From assembly GCF_009764265.1 (NCBI RefSeq), contig NZ_RWIR01000069.1, forward strand, positions 43,788-107,787: a DNA stretch of 64,000 nucleotides, in the 5' to 3' direction. The DNA is from Pseudomonas sp. PB101 (GTDB taxonomy: Bacteria; Pseudomonadota; Gammaproteobacteria; Pseudomonadales; Pseudomonadaceae). Under the pieces are notes generated by a model that saw only the letters and a list, made by a program, of their open reading frames with translations, was not told the DNA's origin and ran no database searches. Both the position numbers and the translations under genes were made by a program. Of the stretch, positions 1 to 8,053 are shown in pieces; position 1 is the first letter of the stretch; every line of letters starts with the position of its first letter.

Positions 1-2
1 AG

Positions 3-629
3 TTCTTACAGACCCGTGCAGCAGAAAACTATGCGCACGTAACGAATGAAGAATTGCCCGCACTGCTTCGTGCAATCACCTCATATCCACATGCAAAGGA
101 CGTTCGTTTGGGTCTACGTCTTCTTGCTCTTGTGGCGGCTCGCCCCTCAGAGCTACGCGAAGCAAAATGGACTGAATTCGATTTCGATAAAAAGCTATGG
201 ACGATCCCTGCAGAACGCATGAAGAAACGTAGGGAACATCTGGTGCCACTTTCCCGACAAGCTATCGAAGCGCTCAAGGAATTACACACGTTGAGCGGCG
301 CCTACCCGCTGCTCTTCCCTGGGCGTAATGACCGCACAAAACCACGCAGCAACACCGTATTTCTGATGGCTCTGCGACGTCTAGGTTACGAAGGTCGGCA
401 AACAGGTCACGGTTTCCGCCACATCGCTAGCACCACACTGAATGAAAACGGCTTCGAGGAGAATCATGTAGAAGCTCAGCTTTCACACGTCAAAGATGGA
501 GTTGCTGGTGTTTACAACAAGGCGATTTATCTCAAGCAACGAACGTCAATGATGCAATGGTATGCCGACTACCTCGATGGTCTAGAGCATGGAAATGTCG
601 TGCAAGGCCAATTTGGAAAGGTGGTATGA
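3..629 (+). CDS. P4-type tyrosine integrase, C-terminal part (5' end outside the window)
   Basis: The frame is open to the left edge, so this is the last 208 residues of a longer protein; the TTG at 54 is not a real start. Visible tyrosine-recombinase signature: the first catalytic Arg in AARPSELREAKW, the HGFRH box (His and second Arg), a further His in QLSHV, and the Tyr nucleophile in GVYNKA (codon 513-515). The tail with MMQWYADYLD is typical of P4/CP4-57-type integrases. It would catalyse site-specific integration and excision of the element that fills 1-16.4 kb. In such elements the integrase gene normally lies next to one attachment site, here beyond the left edge. Confidence 0.93.
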   Translation, partial: FLQTRAAENYAHVTNEELPALLRAITSYPHAKDVRLGLRLLALVAARPSELREAKWTEFDFDKKLWTIPAERMKKRREHLVPLSRQAIEALKELHTLSGAYPLLFPGRNDRTKPRSNTVFLMALRRLGYEGRQTGHGFRHIASTTLNENGFEENHVEAQLSHVKDGVAGVYNKAIYLKQRTSMMQWYADYLDGLEHGNVVQGQFGKVV

Positions 630-658
630 GGCTCCTCACCCACCCTCCCAAAAAAAAC

Positions 659-782
659 GGTGTAACGCGTGTTACAGGTGTAACGAAACTCTATAACTCA
701 TTGAATATAAACAGCTTATCTCATGCCACACGAAGAAATGGTCAGCGCTACACGACGTGTTACGTGGTTGAATCGTGTAACA
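659..782. repeat. 9-bp iteron cluster downstream of the integrase gene
   Basis: Bases 659-685 are three consecutive 9-mers, GGTGTAACG, CGTGTTACA and GGTGTAACG, with exact period 9. Two more scattered copies follow (CGTGTTACG at 756 and CGTGTAACA at 774). The reverse complement of the triplet closely matches the triplet at 14,220-14,246. Otherwise the 630-872 gap shows no gene. The arrangement resembles binding sites of a replication initiator, or arm sites of an integrase; function is inferred, not shown. Confidence 0.6.
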
Positions 783-872
783 ACATTTGCCCAGCCACCT
801 CACTGTTGGTCGAGGAGGACCGTGTCGTGAACCGCTGCATCCATGACGCCAAGCGGGGCCAAGGGGCGGTGA

Positions 873-1793
873 ATGGACGATGAGAGCATGCCGATTGGCC
901 GCCTAGAGATTGCTGGCTTCGATGTCAGTAATTTGCTGTGGGAACTAGACGACATCGAACAGGCCGTGCGTGAATTAGCGTTGTATTCGCCGTTTCGAGA
1001 GTATTTCAAAGAGGCGCTGGAGCTGGCCAATTACGCCACCTCATTCTGGCTTGAGGATGGCCGTTATCCTGATCGAGCAGGGTCGGTGGTCGCTACGATG
1101 TTTCGACTCCGCGACGAGATCGAGGAACATGCCAGCTACGCCGATGCAGCCTCACTGCCGAGTGTCATACGACGGTTTCATAGCATTGATCACGACGCTG
1201 CGGACTCGCAACTCGTGGCGACTTACACCCTTGTGCAGAGCATTCAAGCCGTTCAAGTTCTCGCCAACTGGCTCTTTGAAACGGAACTCTACGTCTTCGA
1301 CCTGGACGCAGACCTCATAGCCCAAATGCAAGCGACAGATCCTAAGAAATATTGCGCACTGGCCGAAAAGGAGCGACTAAAGGATCCAGGCGGGGAAATT
1401 GACGCTCGTGAATCCTTCCGCACATTCATGGGCGATGCCGACAAGGCGATCATGCTGGCGAGCCTCTACAGACAAGTTGAGGACATCGACGTATCGAAGG
1501 GTAACTTCAATGTGGCCAGCTTTCTAAACGAGGCGCTGAGTAAAGCGTTTTCCGCCAATGCCTCGCAAAGAGGCGCGGCAGCGGGTAAGGCCAATAGGAA
1601 GCCGGAGTCGGTAAAGCAGCAGAATGCAGCGGATCTCCGCGAGCGCGTTTGCAAGGCAGCTGATCGTCACATTTTGGCCAATCCTACTATTTCAGAGCGG
1701 GAGCTGAAAAAAGCATTGGTCGAACAGGAGGGCATAGCGTCTGAGCCTACCGTGAAAAAATACCTGATCTTGAGTGGATACTTACCTCGATAA
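873..1793 (+). CDS. hypothetical protein with C-terminal helix-turn-helix-like segment
   Basis: 306 residues from an ATG at 873. I recognise no family. The N-terminal two thirds are acidic and helical (for example ELDDIEQAVRELALYSPFR). A basic, low-complexity linker (about residues 230-250, KANRKPESVKQQ) leads to a C-terminal segment, ISERELKKALVEQEGI then EPTVKKYL, that looks like a winged-helix or HTH unit. A DNA-binding or regulatory role in the element is possible. It stands alone, closed by a strong terminator immediately downstream. Absence of recognisable motifs makes any function speculative, but length, start and codon use support a real gene. Confidence 0.75.
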   Translation: MDDESMPIGRLEIAGFDVSNLLWELDDIEQAVRELALYSPFREYFKEALELANYATSFWLEDGRYPDRAGSVVATMFRLRDEIEEHASYADAASLPSVIRRFHSIDHDAADSQLVATYTLVQSIQAVQVLANWLFETELYVFDLDADLIAQMQATDPKKYCALAEKERLKDPGGEIDARESFRTFMGDADKAIMLASLYRQVEDIDVSKGNFNVASFLNEALSKAFSANASQRGAAAGKANRKPESVKQQNAADLRERVCKAADRHILANPTISERELKKALVEQEGIASEPTVKKYLILSGYLPR

Positions 1794-1801
1794 ATTTCAA
1801 T

Positions 1802-1827
1802 AAAAGCAAACCGTGTTTGCTTTTTTT
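1802..1827 (+). terminator. rho-independent terminator after the 306-residue gene
   Basis: AAAAGCAAAC, loop CGT, GTTTGC followed by seven T: a 6-bp stem extended by A-T pairs and a T-run, starting 8 bases after the stop codon. It separates the 306-residue gene from the AlpA operon. Confidence 0.9.
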
Positions 1828-1871
1828 CCCCTCTCTAGTCTGTGCCTGTCTCTCACCATATAGGCACGACT

Positions 1872-2138
1872 ATGACCTCTTCCATCCAAGCAATTAATAC
1901 CAAATCCCCAGCTCGCGACCCCGCAACAACCCTCATTCGTATCAACGAAGTCATTGCGATGGTCGGCCTTGCTCGCCCCACCATCTACAAGCTCATGCAG
2001 CGCCCTGACTGCAACTTTCCCCTGCCCGTCAAATTGAGCAACAGCAACGCGCGCGGCGCCCCTGTCGCCTGGGTTCTTTCCGAAGTGCAGGCATGGACAC
2101 GCAGCCGCATCGAGGCGCGCGACCAGGTGGCCGCATGA
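1872..2138 (+). CDS. AlpA-family transcriptional regulator
   Basis: 88 residues from ATG 1872; a GTG at 1842 would add ten residues but has no ribosome-binding site. The core RINEVIAMVGLARPTIYKLM is the MerR-like helix-turn-helix of AlpA-type regulators, followed by the usual FPLPVKL and VAWVLSEVQAW strand-helix part. AlpA/Vis-like proteins control integrase or operon expression in P4-like satellites and prophages, which fits its place as the first gene of this operon. The next gene overlaps its stop codon (ATGA), so they are probably translationally coupled. Confidence 0.88.
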   Translation: MTSSIQAINTKSPARDPATTLIRINEVIAMVGLARPTIYKLMQRPDCNFPLPVKLSNSNARGAPVAWVLSEVQAWTRSRIEARDQVAA

Positions 2139-2743
2139 AGCGCAATTACTGCCCTTTTAAGGGGCCTTTTCTCGACTCCTACAGCATCGGATTTCGCCTC
2201 TATCAGGTGGGGGCAATCAACTGGCGCCACCGCACCATCGCGGGTGTGAGCTGGAACGGGGAAGAACAAGAAGCCTTCTTTTTCAACCCTGATGGCCTGG
2301 TTCTTCCGCTTAAACCCAATCCGTGGGAATTGCCTGAGCTGATCCGCAAAAACGCGGTACGCAGGGAGTTTTCCAGCATCCACGGTACGGGCCATTTCGC
2401 AATGAAAGAGGGCCGCCGCACCGCCCTGAAATCGCTGGGTATGACCGACTGGGTCACGTACTGGCTGGTCGATCAATCGGCTGGATTCGCGAATGATCCG
2501 GCGGTATGGCGACGCATCACCGAGCAGGATCTTGCCGAGGAAAAGACCGCTAGCGAACGCCTGCACCGTGAAATGAAGTTGACCTCGGATCTGACCAGCT
2601 ATGTGGACGAATGCCTGGCACAGCAGCGCGAACTGCTCGCTATAAAACATCGCCGGCGGTGCATTGAAGACAGCAAAATTTTGGCTTGGCTCAAAGGTGA
2701 AACACCTCCGCCGTTGTTTGCCAATGTTCAGGAGGCCGCATGA
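2135..2743 (+). CDS. hypothetical satellite protein
   Basis: 202 residues from the ATG at 2135, which overlaps the alpA-like stop (ATGA). Longer upstream starts run into the AlpA frame and are less likely. No family recognised: the N-terminal half is rich in aromatic residues (GFRLYQVGAINWRHRTI), while the C-terminal part from about residue 130 is charged and helical (LAEEKTASERLHREMK). No signal peptide or membrane segment is visible. Its position between the regulator and the immunity/replication region suggests a structural or regulatory satellite role, but nothing in the sequence decides this. Confidence 0.8.
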   Translation: MKRNYCPFKGPFLDSYSIGFRLYQVGAINWRHRTIAGVSWNGEEQEAFFFNPDGLVLPLKPNPWELPELIRKNAVRREFSSIHGTGHFAMKEGRRTALKSLGMTDWVTYWLVDQSAGFANDPAVWRRITEQDLAEEKTASERLHREMKLTSDLTSYVDECLAQQRELLAIKHRRRCIEDSKILAWLKGETPPPLFANVQEAA

Positions 2744-3081
2744 CCCCGATCTTTCTCCCCCATCAAGCATTGGATGTTGTCGGCGCTCTTCGCGAGCCTT
2801 TGCCTTCTAGCGCAGAGATCAAGGGTCGCCAGCGCTTGCTTACCCTGCGCGATCAGGCGATCTCGGCGGGCGCTCAGGTGCTGATCGTGCTGTGGCAGAA
2901 CCTGGAATGGACGCTGTTAGCGGTTCAGCCGCCACCAGACGTGGTTATTCACGACGCTCGCCAGGTGATCCCCAACCTGCTGCGCAATCCCGAAGCGCTA
3001 CTGCAGATGCGGCAAAGGTCTCGTCAAGGGAGCCACTTGCAATGGCTCACCCTCGCCCGCCCTGTCACTACTCAGCACTAA
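2740..3081 (+). CDS. hypothetical small protein
   Basis: 113 residues beginning at an ATG that overlaps the previous stop (ATGA at 2740-2743), preceded by AGGAGG inside the upstream gene, so it is the third gene of a coupled string. No recognised domain. There is a short hydrophobic stretch (AQVLIVLWQNLEWTLLAV) around residues 46-63 that could be a buried strand pair rather than a membrane helix. The operon appears to end here with a GC-rich hairpin starting 5 bases downstream. Confidence 0.75.
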   Translation: MTPIFLPHQALDVVGALREPLPSSAEIKGRQRLLTLRDQAISAGAQVLIVLWQNLEWTLLAVQPPPDVVIHDARQVIPNLLRNPEALLQMRQRSRQGSHLQWLTLARPVTTQH

Positions 3082-3085
3082 CGAA

Positions 3086-3114
3086 AACGCCCCCGGGAGC
3101 GATCCGGAGGCGTT
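3086..3114 (+). terminator. GC-rich hairpin after the AlpA operon
   Basis: AACGCC and CCGG pair with CCGG and GGCGTT around an eight-base loop. There is no T-run after it, so it may be an attenuator, a stabilising 3' end or a weak terminator rather than a classic intrinsic terminator. Confidence 0.45.
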
Positions 3115-3179
3115 GAGGTAAATCTACATGCCAACACAATTTATGTCGCATCGAAAAAATGCGCAAGATCTCCGCACGG

Positions 3180-3208
3180 TTGCACTTTTAAAAACACGGC
3201 GTTACTCT
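3180..3208 (+). promoter_or_regulatory. candidate sigma-70 promoter for the C4 leader transcript
   Basis: TTGCAC, a 17-base spacer, then TACTCT. It lies just upstream of the conserved leader hairpin and the first C4 target segment, where a P4-like element would need its immunity-region promoter. Sequence match only. Confidence 0.4.
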
Positions 3209-3214
3209 CTGGCC

Positions 3215-3262
3215 GTCGCTGCAAAATCAGCGATCGGGTTTGGCGACCCGAGTTTAAGAAGG
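3215..3262 (+). promoter_or_regulatory. leader hairpin plus upstream C4 target (seqA-like)
   Basis: TCGCTG and CAGCGA form a perfect 6-bp hairpin in the leader (3216-3233); the same leader sequence occurs before the second C4 RNA at 17,154. Two segments follow that are complementary to the single-stranded parts of the downstream C4 RNA: TTGGCGA (3240-3246) and TAAGAAGG (3255-3262). This is the position of seqA in phage P4 immunity, where pairing with the small RNA causes premature transcription termination. Confidence 0.65.
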
Positions 3263-3269
3263 CGCACAG

Positions 3270-3301
3270 GCGCCCCCATTACGATTGCAGGCGCTTTTTT
3301 T
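3270..3301 (+). terminator. weak terminator between seqA and the C4 RNA
   Basis: GCGCC (3270-3274) can pair with GGCGC (3290-3294) over a 15-base loop, followed by seven T. Its placement between the upstream target and the C4 RNA suits conditional termination of the leader transcript. Confidence 0.45.
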
Positions 3302-3321
3302 GTGCTCGCATTCCCGTTTTA

Positions 3322-3400
3322 TGGTGGCTGTGCGTGGGAGACCTTCGGGTCTGCCGGGTTCCTTCTTACCCGGTTCGCCAACCTGCGCACAGCTGCCACC
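3322..3400 (+). ncRNA. C4 antisense RNA (first copy)
   Basis: The fold matches the C4 antisense RNA family of P1/P7 phages and the related CI RNA of P4. A long closing stem GGTGGC-TGTGCG pairs with CGCACAGCTGCCACC (3-base bulge). Inside are the hairpin AGACC-TTCG-GGTCT (3339-3352) and the hairpin CCGGGT-TCCTTCTT-ACCCGG (3354-3373), then the linker TTCGCCAACC. The last hairpin loop is complementary to the Shine-Dalgarno region TAAGAAGGA at 3438-3446, and TCGCCAA to TTGGCGA at 3410-3416. It should repress the operon starting at 3456 and so confer immunity or lysogenic silence on the element. Confidence 0.85.
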
Positions 3401-3408
3401 CCAATTCG

Positions 3409-3446
3409 TTTGGCGACGAACCGTGGCAGTTCCTACTTAAGAAGGA
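3409..3446 (+). promoter_or_regulatory. downstream C4 target overlapping the ribosome-binding site (seqC-like)
   Basis: TTGGCGA (3410-3416) and TAAGAAGGA (3438-3446) are exact complements of the two exposed segments of the C4 RNA. The second contains the Shine-Dalgarno of the ORF at 3456, so pairing would block translation and, through the overlapping downstream genes, the whole operon. Confidence 0.7.
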
Positions 3447-3455
3447 GCTCCACCC

Positions 3456-3614
3456 ATGCACGCCCTCAATCCGTCCAAAATTCGCGCCACTGCCCATCGT
3501 GCTATGGCTCTCGCCGCTTTACACGCCAATTCCAGCCTCGCTACTCGTCTCACCCGTTACAACGCTCACATGGCCAAAGCCCGCGCTCTCGAAGCCGCAG
3601 GCGGTGCCCAATGA
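3456..3614 (+). CDS. small C4-controlled ORF in the position of P4 kil
   Basis: 52 residues (starts MHALNPSKIRATAHRA), with a strong AAGGAG ribosome-binding site that is itself the C4 target. It is basic and alanine-rich with one predicted amphipathic helix; no family recognised. It is the first gene after the antisense RNA, where P4 has kil/eta, and its stop overlaps the next start (ATGA at 3611). Translation of this ORF probably gates translation of the following three genes. It may be a leader peptide or a small effector. Confidence 0.65.
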   Translation: MHALNPSKIRATAHRAMALAALHANSSLATRLTRYNAHMAKARALEAAGGAQ

Positions 3615-3892
3615 ACAAGGCCCTGAATTTCGCTCTACCCGAGGATTTGCTTTGCGTCCATAAAGACGCCGAAGCCGGTGTACCGATTGATGCTCTCACC
3701 TGTGCAGTGGATCGAGCCAACTCTGTGCTCTTGCTTCTTGAAGATCAGTTCGAGTGCGACGGGCCACGTTTGGCTAACCACGTCATCGCGGCGGCCCTGT
3801 GGGACGTTCGAGGAACCCTGGGACTTATCCGCACCCTTGCCTTACACGCGGACAACTCCACTCGGCCAACCAAAAATGGAGGCGCCCAATGA
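3611..3892 (+). CDS. hypothetical small protein
   Basis: 93 residues (MNKALNFALPEDLLCV...). The same frame stays open back through the C4 RNA, but the ATG at 3611 overlapping the upstream stop is the natural start. Its pattern (ALTCAVDRANSVLLLLEDQF, then AALWDVRGTLGLIRTL) is two helices separated by a loop, broadly like the DUF3077/DUF6124 helix pairs of its neighbour. I cannot assign a function. Coupled by ATGA overlap on both sides. Confidence 0.75.
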   Translation: MNKALNFALPEDLLCVHKDAEAGVPIDALTCAVDRANSVLLLLEDQFECDGPRLANHVIAAALWDVRGTLGLIRTLALHADNSTRPTKNGGAQ

Positions 3893-4173
3893 GCCCTTCC
3901 ATGTTGATCAATACCGTTGGTGGCGCCACCTTTGCCAAGTGCAACGCTCAGAACCAGCCGCTGTTTCGTATCAACGCCGGTATTTCCTGCGAAGAAGCAC
4001 TCGAACAAGCGTCTCTACTCATGGACTGCGTGAACAAGCTCACCTTTCTGAGCGGCATGGGGAATGACAGTGACGCGATGATCTGGGCTTCGCATTATTT
4101 AGGTGAGATGGCGAAGGCGATCATCGATGACGTTACCAGTGGGTTGCAACTGGCCCAAGGCGGTGGTGTATGA
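3889..4173 (+). CDS. DUF3077-like protein
   Basis: 94 residues from the ATG overlapping the preceding stop. FRINAGISCEEALEQASLLM followed by WASHYLGEMAKAIIDDV is the two-helix signature of the DUF3077 family, small Pseudomonas proteins of unknown function. Notably the other C4 RNA in this window (17,251) also controls a gene of this broad type. It sits directly before the replication gene and overlaps it (ATGA at 4170). Confidence 0.75.
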   Translation: MSPSMLINTVGGATFAKCNAQNQPLFRINAGISCEEALEQASLLMDCVNKLTFLSGMGNDSDAMIWASHYLGEMAKAIIDDVTSGLQLAQGGGV

Positions 4174-7061
4174 ATACCTCCACATCTCATGCCCGTCGCC
4201 CTACGTTCGCCCAAGTCAAAGCCGTTGCGTTACAGAGCATTGATCGCGTGCTTGCTCACTGGTTACCGAACGGCAAACGCGTGGACGGCGGCAAGGAGTA
4301 CACGGCTCCCAATCCGACCCGCGCCGACAAGCGCGCCGGCTCTCTCAAGGTCAACTTGAGCAAAGGCACCTGGGCGGATTTTGCCACCGGCGACAAAGGC
4401 GGCGACCTGATCGATCTAGTGCGCTATCTCGACGGTGGTACCGACGTCGAAGCCTGCAACAAGCTGGCCGAACTGCTGCGCGTTACCGCTGGGGCGGCTG
4501 AATCGAAACCGAGCCCCAGCAAAAGCAAAACACCGGAATGGCTCGCCATTCAACCGATTCCCGCCGAGGTCATGAGCAAGTGCCCGGCCAAACACCGGCA
4601 ACACGGCGCACCGTCTAAAGTCTGGATTTACCGCGACGCTCTGAGCCAGCCAGTCATGGTGCTCTACCGCTTCGATTTGGGTCCGGATGAAGACGGCAAG
4701 CCACGCAAAGTATTTGCACCGTTGACCTGGTGCCAACGTGCCGACGGTCAAACGCGGCAATGGCGTTGGCAAGGCTTACTGGAGCCGCGTCCACTGCTGC
4801 GACTGGATGAACTAGCGCAACGCGCAGAAGCTCCGGTCATTCTGTGCGAAGGCGAAAAGGCCGCCGACGCCGCGACGGAGCTGCTGCCCGGCTACGTGGC
4901 CACGTGCTGGCCGAACGGCTCGAACTCCTGGCACAAAGCTGATCTGACACCGCTCAAAGGTCGGTCCGTGGTGTTGTGGCCCGACAACGATGCCAGTGGT
5001 AAAAGCTGCATGGACGCCGTCTCCAAACAACTGCACCAGCTCGGCGCCGCGTCGGTGCACGTGATCGCCTTGGACGTCTTCAAACGCAAACCCACGCTCA
5101 AGAATGACCAACCGAGCTTTGCCAAGGGTGGTCAATGGGATGACGGTGACGACGCGGCCGATGCCCAAGCCAAAGGTTGGACGACGGCGCATTTCGCCGA
5201 GCTGGAACGCAGCGGCGAACTGCTCGGTGCTGAGCCGGAGAAAGCACCGGCCGAATCACCTGAAGCCAAAGCCAAGCCGGCGACCAAACGCGCCGCGAAA
5301 CCTAAAAACGATCTGCTGCCCGGCGGCTTTCGCCTGACAGCAGAAGGCGTGTTTTATTCCGGTGACGATGGCGAGGCTCGCCCGGTGTGCTCGCCACTGG
5401 AGATCCTGGCGCGCACCCGTGATGCACAGGGCCATAACTGGGGCTTGCTGGTCGAGTTCGACGATCCCGATGGGGCGAAAAAGCGCTGGAACATCCCGGC
5501 GCGAACCATGACCGGTGACTTCGGCAAAGACGTGCTCGGACCACTCGTGGACATGGGCCTGCGCCTGGCCGGCAGTCGCTCCGGTCGCAATGCCCGCAAC
5601 GACCTACAGAGCTACCTCGGCGGCTTCGACAGTGCCCAGCGCGCGCGACTGGTCACTCGTCTGGGCTGGCACGACAGCGCCTTCCTGCTGCCCGAACAAC
5701 AGGTCGGCTCGCACGTTGAACACCTGCACTTTTATGAGGCCGGCGCCCAACTTCCACCCATCAGCGAAGCCGGCACCCTAGAGCAATGGCAAGAGCAGAT
5801 CGGCGCCTTGTGCATCGGTAATCACCGCTTGGCGTTTGTGGCCAGCGTCGCGTTTGCCGGTCCACTGCTGCACATGCTCGGCCATGAGTCGGGCGGCTTT
5901 CACCTCTACGGTGACAGCTCAGGCGGCAAGACCACGCACCTGCAAGTGGCCGCCTCGATCTACGGTGGACCGCGCCTGGTGCGCTCTTGGCGCTCGACGG
6001 ATAACGCCTTGGAATCCATTGCGGCCGCGCATTCGGACGGGCTTCTGGTGTTGGATGAAATCGGTATGTGCGACCCGCGCATCATCGGCGAAACGGTGTA
6101 CATGCTCGGTAACGGCACCGGCAAGGCTCGCGCCAACGATCGAGGTCAAGCAGGCCGACAGGTGCAGGAGTGGCGTTTGCTGTTTCTCTCAACTGGCGAG
6201 AAGACGTTGGCGCAGCACATGGCCGAAGCCAACAAGGAACTGAAAGCAGGCATGGAAATGCGGATGCTCGCGGTGCCGGCGGACGCCAGTAAAGGCCTGG
6301 GCATGTTCGATGTGCTGAACGGCTTTGAAGATGCCACCGCCCTCTGCGATGCACTCAAGGCACGGGTGGCCAAATACTACGGCACACCATTGACCGCCTT
6401 CTTATCAGCCCTGTGTGAGCCCGGCAAACGACACGGTTGGCCGGCGATCCTGCGCCACACCCTGGAGGGCTTTATCGCCAAAGCGTTGCCGGCGTCGGCC
6501 AGTGGTCAAGCGCATCGTGCTGCAGCCCGGTTTGGACTGGCTGCCGCTGCCGGCGAGCTGGCCACCGCGATGGGGATTACCGGTTGGCCGGACGGCACCG
6601 CCACCACCGCAGCTCGGGTGTGCCTCAGTGCTTGGATGAATGAGCGCGGCGGCGCCGGGAACCTTGAAGGGGATGCGATCTTGGCAAGGTTGCGCCAGAT
6701 CATCGAACGCTTCGGTGAAAGCCGTTTCACCCGCTGGGAGTCGGCCGCCGCAAAGATCGATGAGCACGGTCCGCGCACCATTGACCGTCTGGGGTTTCGC
6801 AAAACGCTGGAGCATGGCCTCGGTGATGCGTTGCACACCACCAACACCTACTACGTGTTGCCCGAAGCATGGCGCTCGGAAGTGTTCAAGGGCATGAACA
6901 TCAACGCCGTGAACAAGGAGCTGATACGCCGTGGCGTTCTTGAACCGGGGCCAGATGGCAAAGCCTCCTGCGCCGTCCGTTTGCCCGGCCTGGGTACTCA
7001 GCGGTGCTACGTAGTGAAAACCGTAGCGGGAATGGATGAAAGCGAGGCACAGGCCGCCTGA
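4170..7061 (+). CDS. primase/helicase-like replication protein (TOPRIM + DUF927)
   Basis: 963 residues. The N-terminal 100 residues hold the WADFATGDKGGDLIDLVRYL segment typical of the CHC2-like region of mobile-element primases. A TOPRIM domain follows (VILCEGEKAAD near residue 225, VVLWPDNDASG near 270). After an Ala/Pro/Lys linker (about 350-380) comes the DUF927 helicase-like region with Walker A GDSSGGKTT (residue 581 onward) and Walker B LLVLDEIG. This is the layout of satellite and plasmid replication proteins analogous to the alpha protein of P4, which combines primase, helicase and origin binding. It is the last gene of the C4-controlled string, so its expression should be silenced in the integrated state. 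Confidence 0.88.
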   Translation: MNTSTSHARRPTFAQVKAVALQSIDRVLAHWLPNGKRVDGGKEYTAPNPTRADKRAGSLKVNLSKGTWADFATGDKGGDLIDLVRYLDGGTDVEACNKLAELLRVTAGAAESKPSPSKSKTPEWLAIQPIPAEVMSKCPAKHRQHGAPSKVWIYRDALSQPVMVLYRFDLGPDEDGKPRKVFAPLTWCQRADGQTRQWRWQGLLEPRPLLRLDELAQRAEAPVILCEGEKAADAATELLPGYVATCWPNGSNSWHKADLTPLKGRSVVLWPDNDASGKSCMDAVSKQLHQLGAASVHVIALDVFKRKPTLKNDQPSFAKGGQWDDGDDAADAQAKGWTTAHFAELERSGELLGAEPEKAPAESPEAKAKPATKRAAKPKNDLLPGGFRLTAEGVFYSGDDGEARPVCSPLEILARTRDAQGHNWGLLVEFDDPDGAKKRWNIPARTMTGDFGKDVLGPLVDMGLRLAGSRSGRNARNDLQSYLGGFDSAQRARLVTRLGWHDSAFLLPEQQVGSHVEHLHFYEAGAQLPPISEAGTLEQWQEQIGALCIGNHRLAFVASVAFAGPLLHMLGHESGGFHLYGDSSGGKTTHLQVAASIYGGPRLVRSWRSTDNALESIAAAHSDGLLVLDEIGMCDPRIIGETVYMLGNGTGKARANDRGQAGRQVQEWRLLFLSTGEKTLAQHMAEANKELKAGMEMRMLAVPADASKGLGMFDVLNGFEDATALCDALKARVAKYYGTPLTAFLSALCEPGKRHGWPAILRHTLEGFIAKALPASASGQAHRAAARFGLAAAAGELATAMGITGWPDGTATTAARVCLSAWMNERGGAGNLEGDAILARLRQIIERFGESRFTRWESAAAKIDEHGPRTIDRLGFRKTLEHGLGDALHTTNTYYVLPEAWRSEVFKGMNINAVNKELIRRGVLEPGPDGKASCAVRLPGLGTQRCYVVKTVAGMDESEAQAA

Positions 7062-7147
7062 CCGTGAGCCTGCTGACTGAGGTAGAGCCGGCTTAATCGG
7101 CCTCGCCAGCCACTGTGAACCCCACCCCAATAATCAGGACACAACTT

Positions 7148-7990
7148 ATGAACCGAATTGAACAACTGAAAGATACTCGCGCCAAATTGACCATTGAAAT
7201 GGAAGCCATCAAAAGCGAACTACCCCCGTTTGAGGCTGCACTCGATAGCGAAGACGTCATTAATCACGGTCGTGAGAGCGACGTTAGGCATGAAATCAGC
7301 AGTCGAAAATTAAAGATCGACTCGCTGGTTGATCAGATTTTCCGGCTGGATCAGAAGTTGGACCACCTGGAGAAGTTGGCCAACCGAGAAAGCTTGATGG
7401 AGGGCTATATTGCCGAGATGGCGAATTGGATGGCGGACGAACTGGAACTCAACGCTAAACGCCACAGCCTCAGCACTCGCCTGGAGGAAATTCGTCAGCA
7501 AGCGCAGGAAGATATGTCCAGCGCACGGCAGGCTGAGACCCAGGCTGCTACCGCTTACGCACAGGCTGTGGCTTGGGGAGATACCGATGGCGAAAAAGCA
7601 GCCAGCACCGACGCTCAGAAAGCCGCGAAAAACCTCACGACCGCGACCGAACAACATCGCCGCCAACTCTTGATCATCACTGCATTGGAGCAAGAGCTGG
7701 CCATCGTAGACAGTCACATCAGCGAGGCTCAGGTAGAGCACCAAAAAATTGAGCACACCGCCTTGCGGCTAGCTCACGACACCCTGGAGGAAACGTGGAA
7801 TGAAGCCGCTCAAGCGCTGCTGGATGTGGGCGGTAAGCTTTACGCCGCAGCTCGGTTGATAGGCCGCGACCCGGTGTCCTTAATGAAGCTCGACATTCCC
7901 GAGCAGGGTGAAAACTTCGGCAGTTGGAGGTGGAGCGAACTGGCGGACCGTGGCCGCCAGCATCGCACGCGCGATCTGCTCTCGCTGTAA
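7148..7990 (+). CDS. coiled-coil hypothetical protein
   Basis: 280 residues from ATG 7148, with CAGGA upstream; an alternative GTG 33 bases earlier is less likely. Almost the entire protein is heptad-like coiled coil (RIEQLKDTRAKLTIEMEAI; RLEEIRQQAQEDMSSARQAE), followed by a short globular tail from about residue 235. No membrane segment. Such proteins often follow the DUF927 gene in satellite-like elements, but the role is unknown. It lies 86 bases after the replication gene and ends before a hairpin. Confidence 0.8.
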   Translation: MNRIEQLKDTRAKLTIEMEAIKSELPPFEAALDSEDVINHGRESDVRHEISSRKLKIDSLVDQIFRLDQKLDHLEKLANRESLMEGYIAEMANWMADELELNAKRHSLSTRLEEIRQQAQEDMSSARQAETQAATAYAQAVAWGDTDGEKAASTDAQKAAKNLTTATEQHRRQLLIITALEQELAIVDSHISEAQVEHQKIEHTALRLAHDTLEETWNEAAQALLDVGGKLYAAARLIGRDPVSLMKLDIPEQGENFGSWRWSELADRGRQHRTRDLLSL

Positions 7991-8004
7991 CTACCGACTC
8001 CCTG

Positions 8005-8030
8005 AAACAGCCTGCTTTCGCGGGCTGTTT
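8005..8030 (+). terminator. hairpin between the coiled-coil gene and the next small gene
   Basis: AAACAGCC pairs with GGCTGTTT around a ten-base centre. The downstream base run is short (TTT then AAATC), so termination is probably partial. Confidence 0.55.
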
Positions 8031-8053
8031 AAATCACTCCAAGGATCGAAGCC

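Noticed and set aside
3128..3610. N-terminal extension of the 3611-3892 gene
   Set aside because: The frame runs through the C4 RNA and its targets. The ATG at 3611 with an ATGA overlap is the sensible start.
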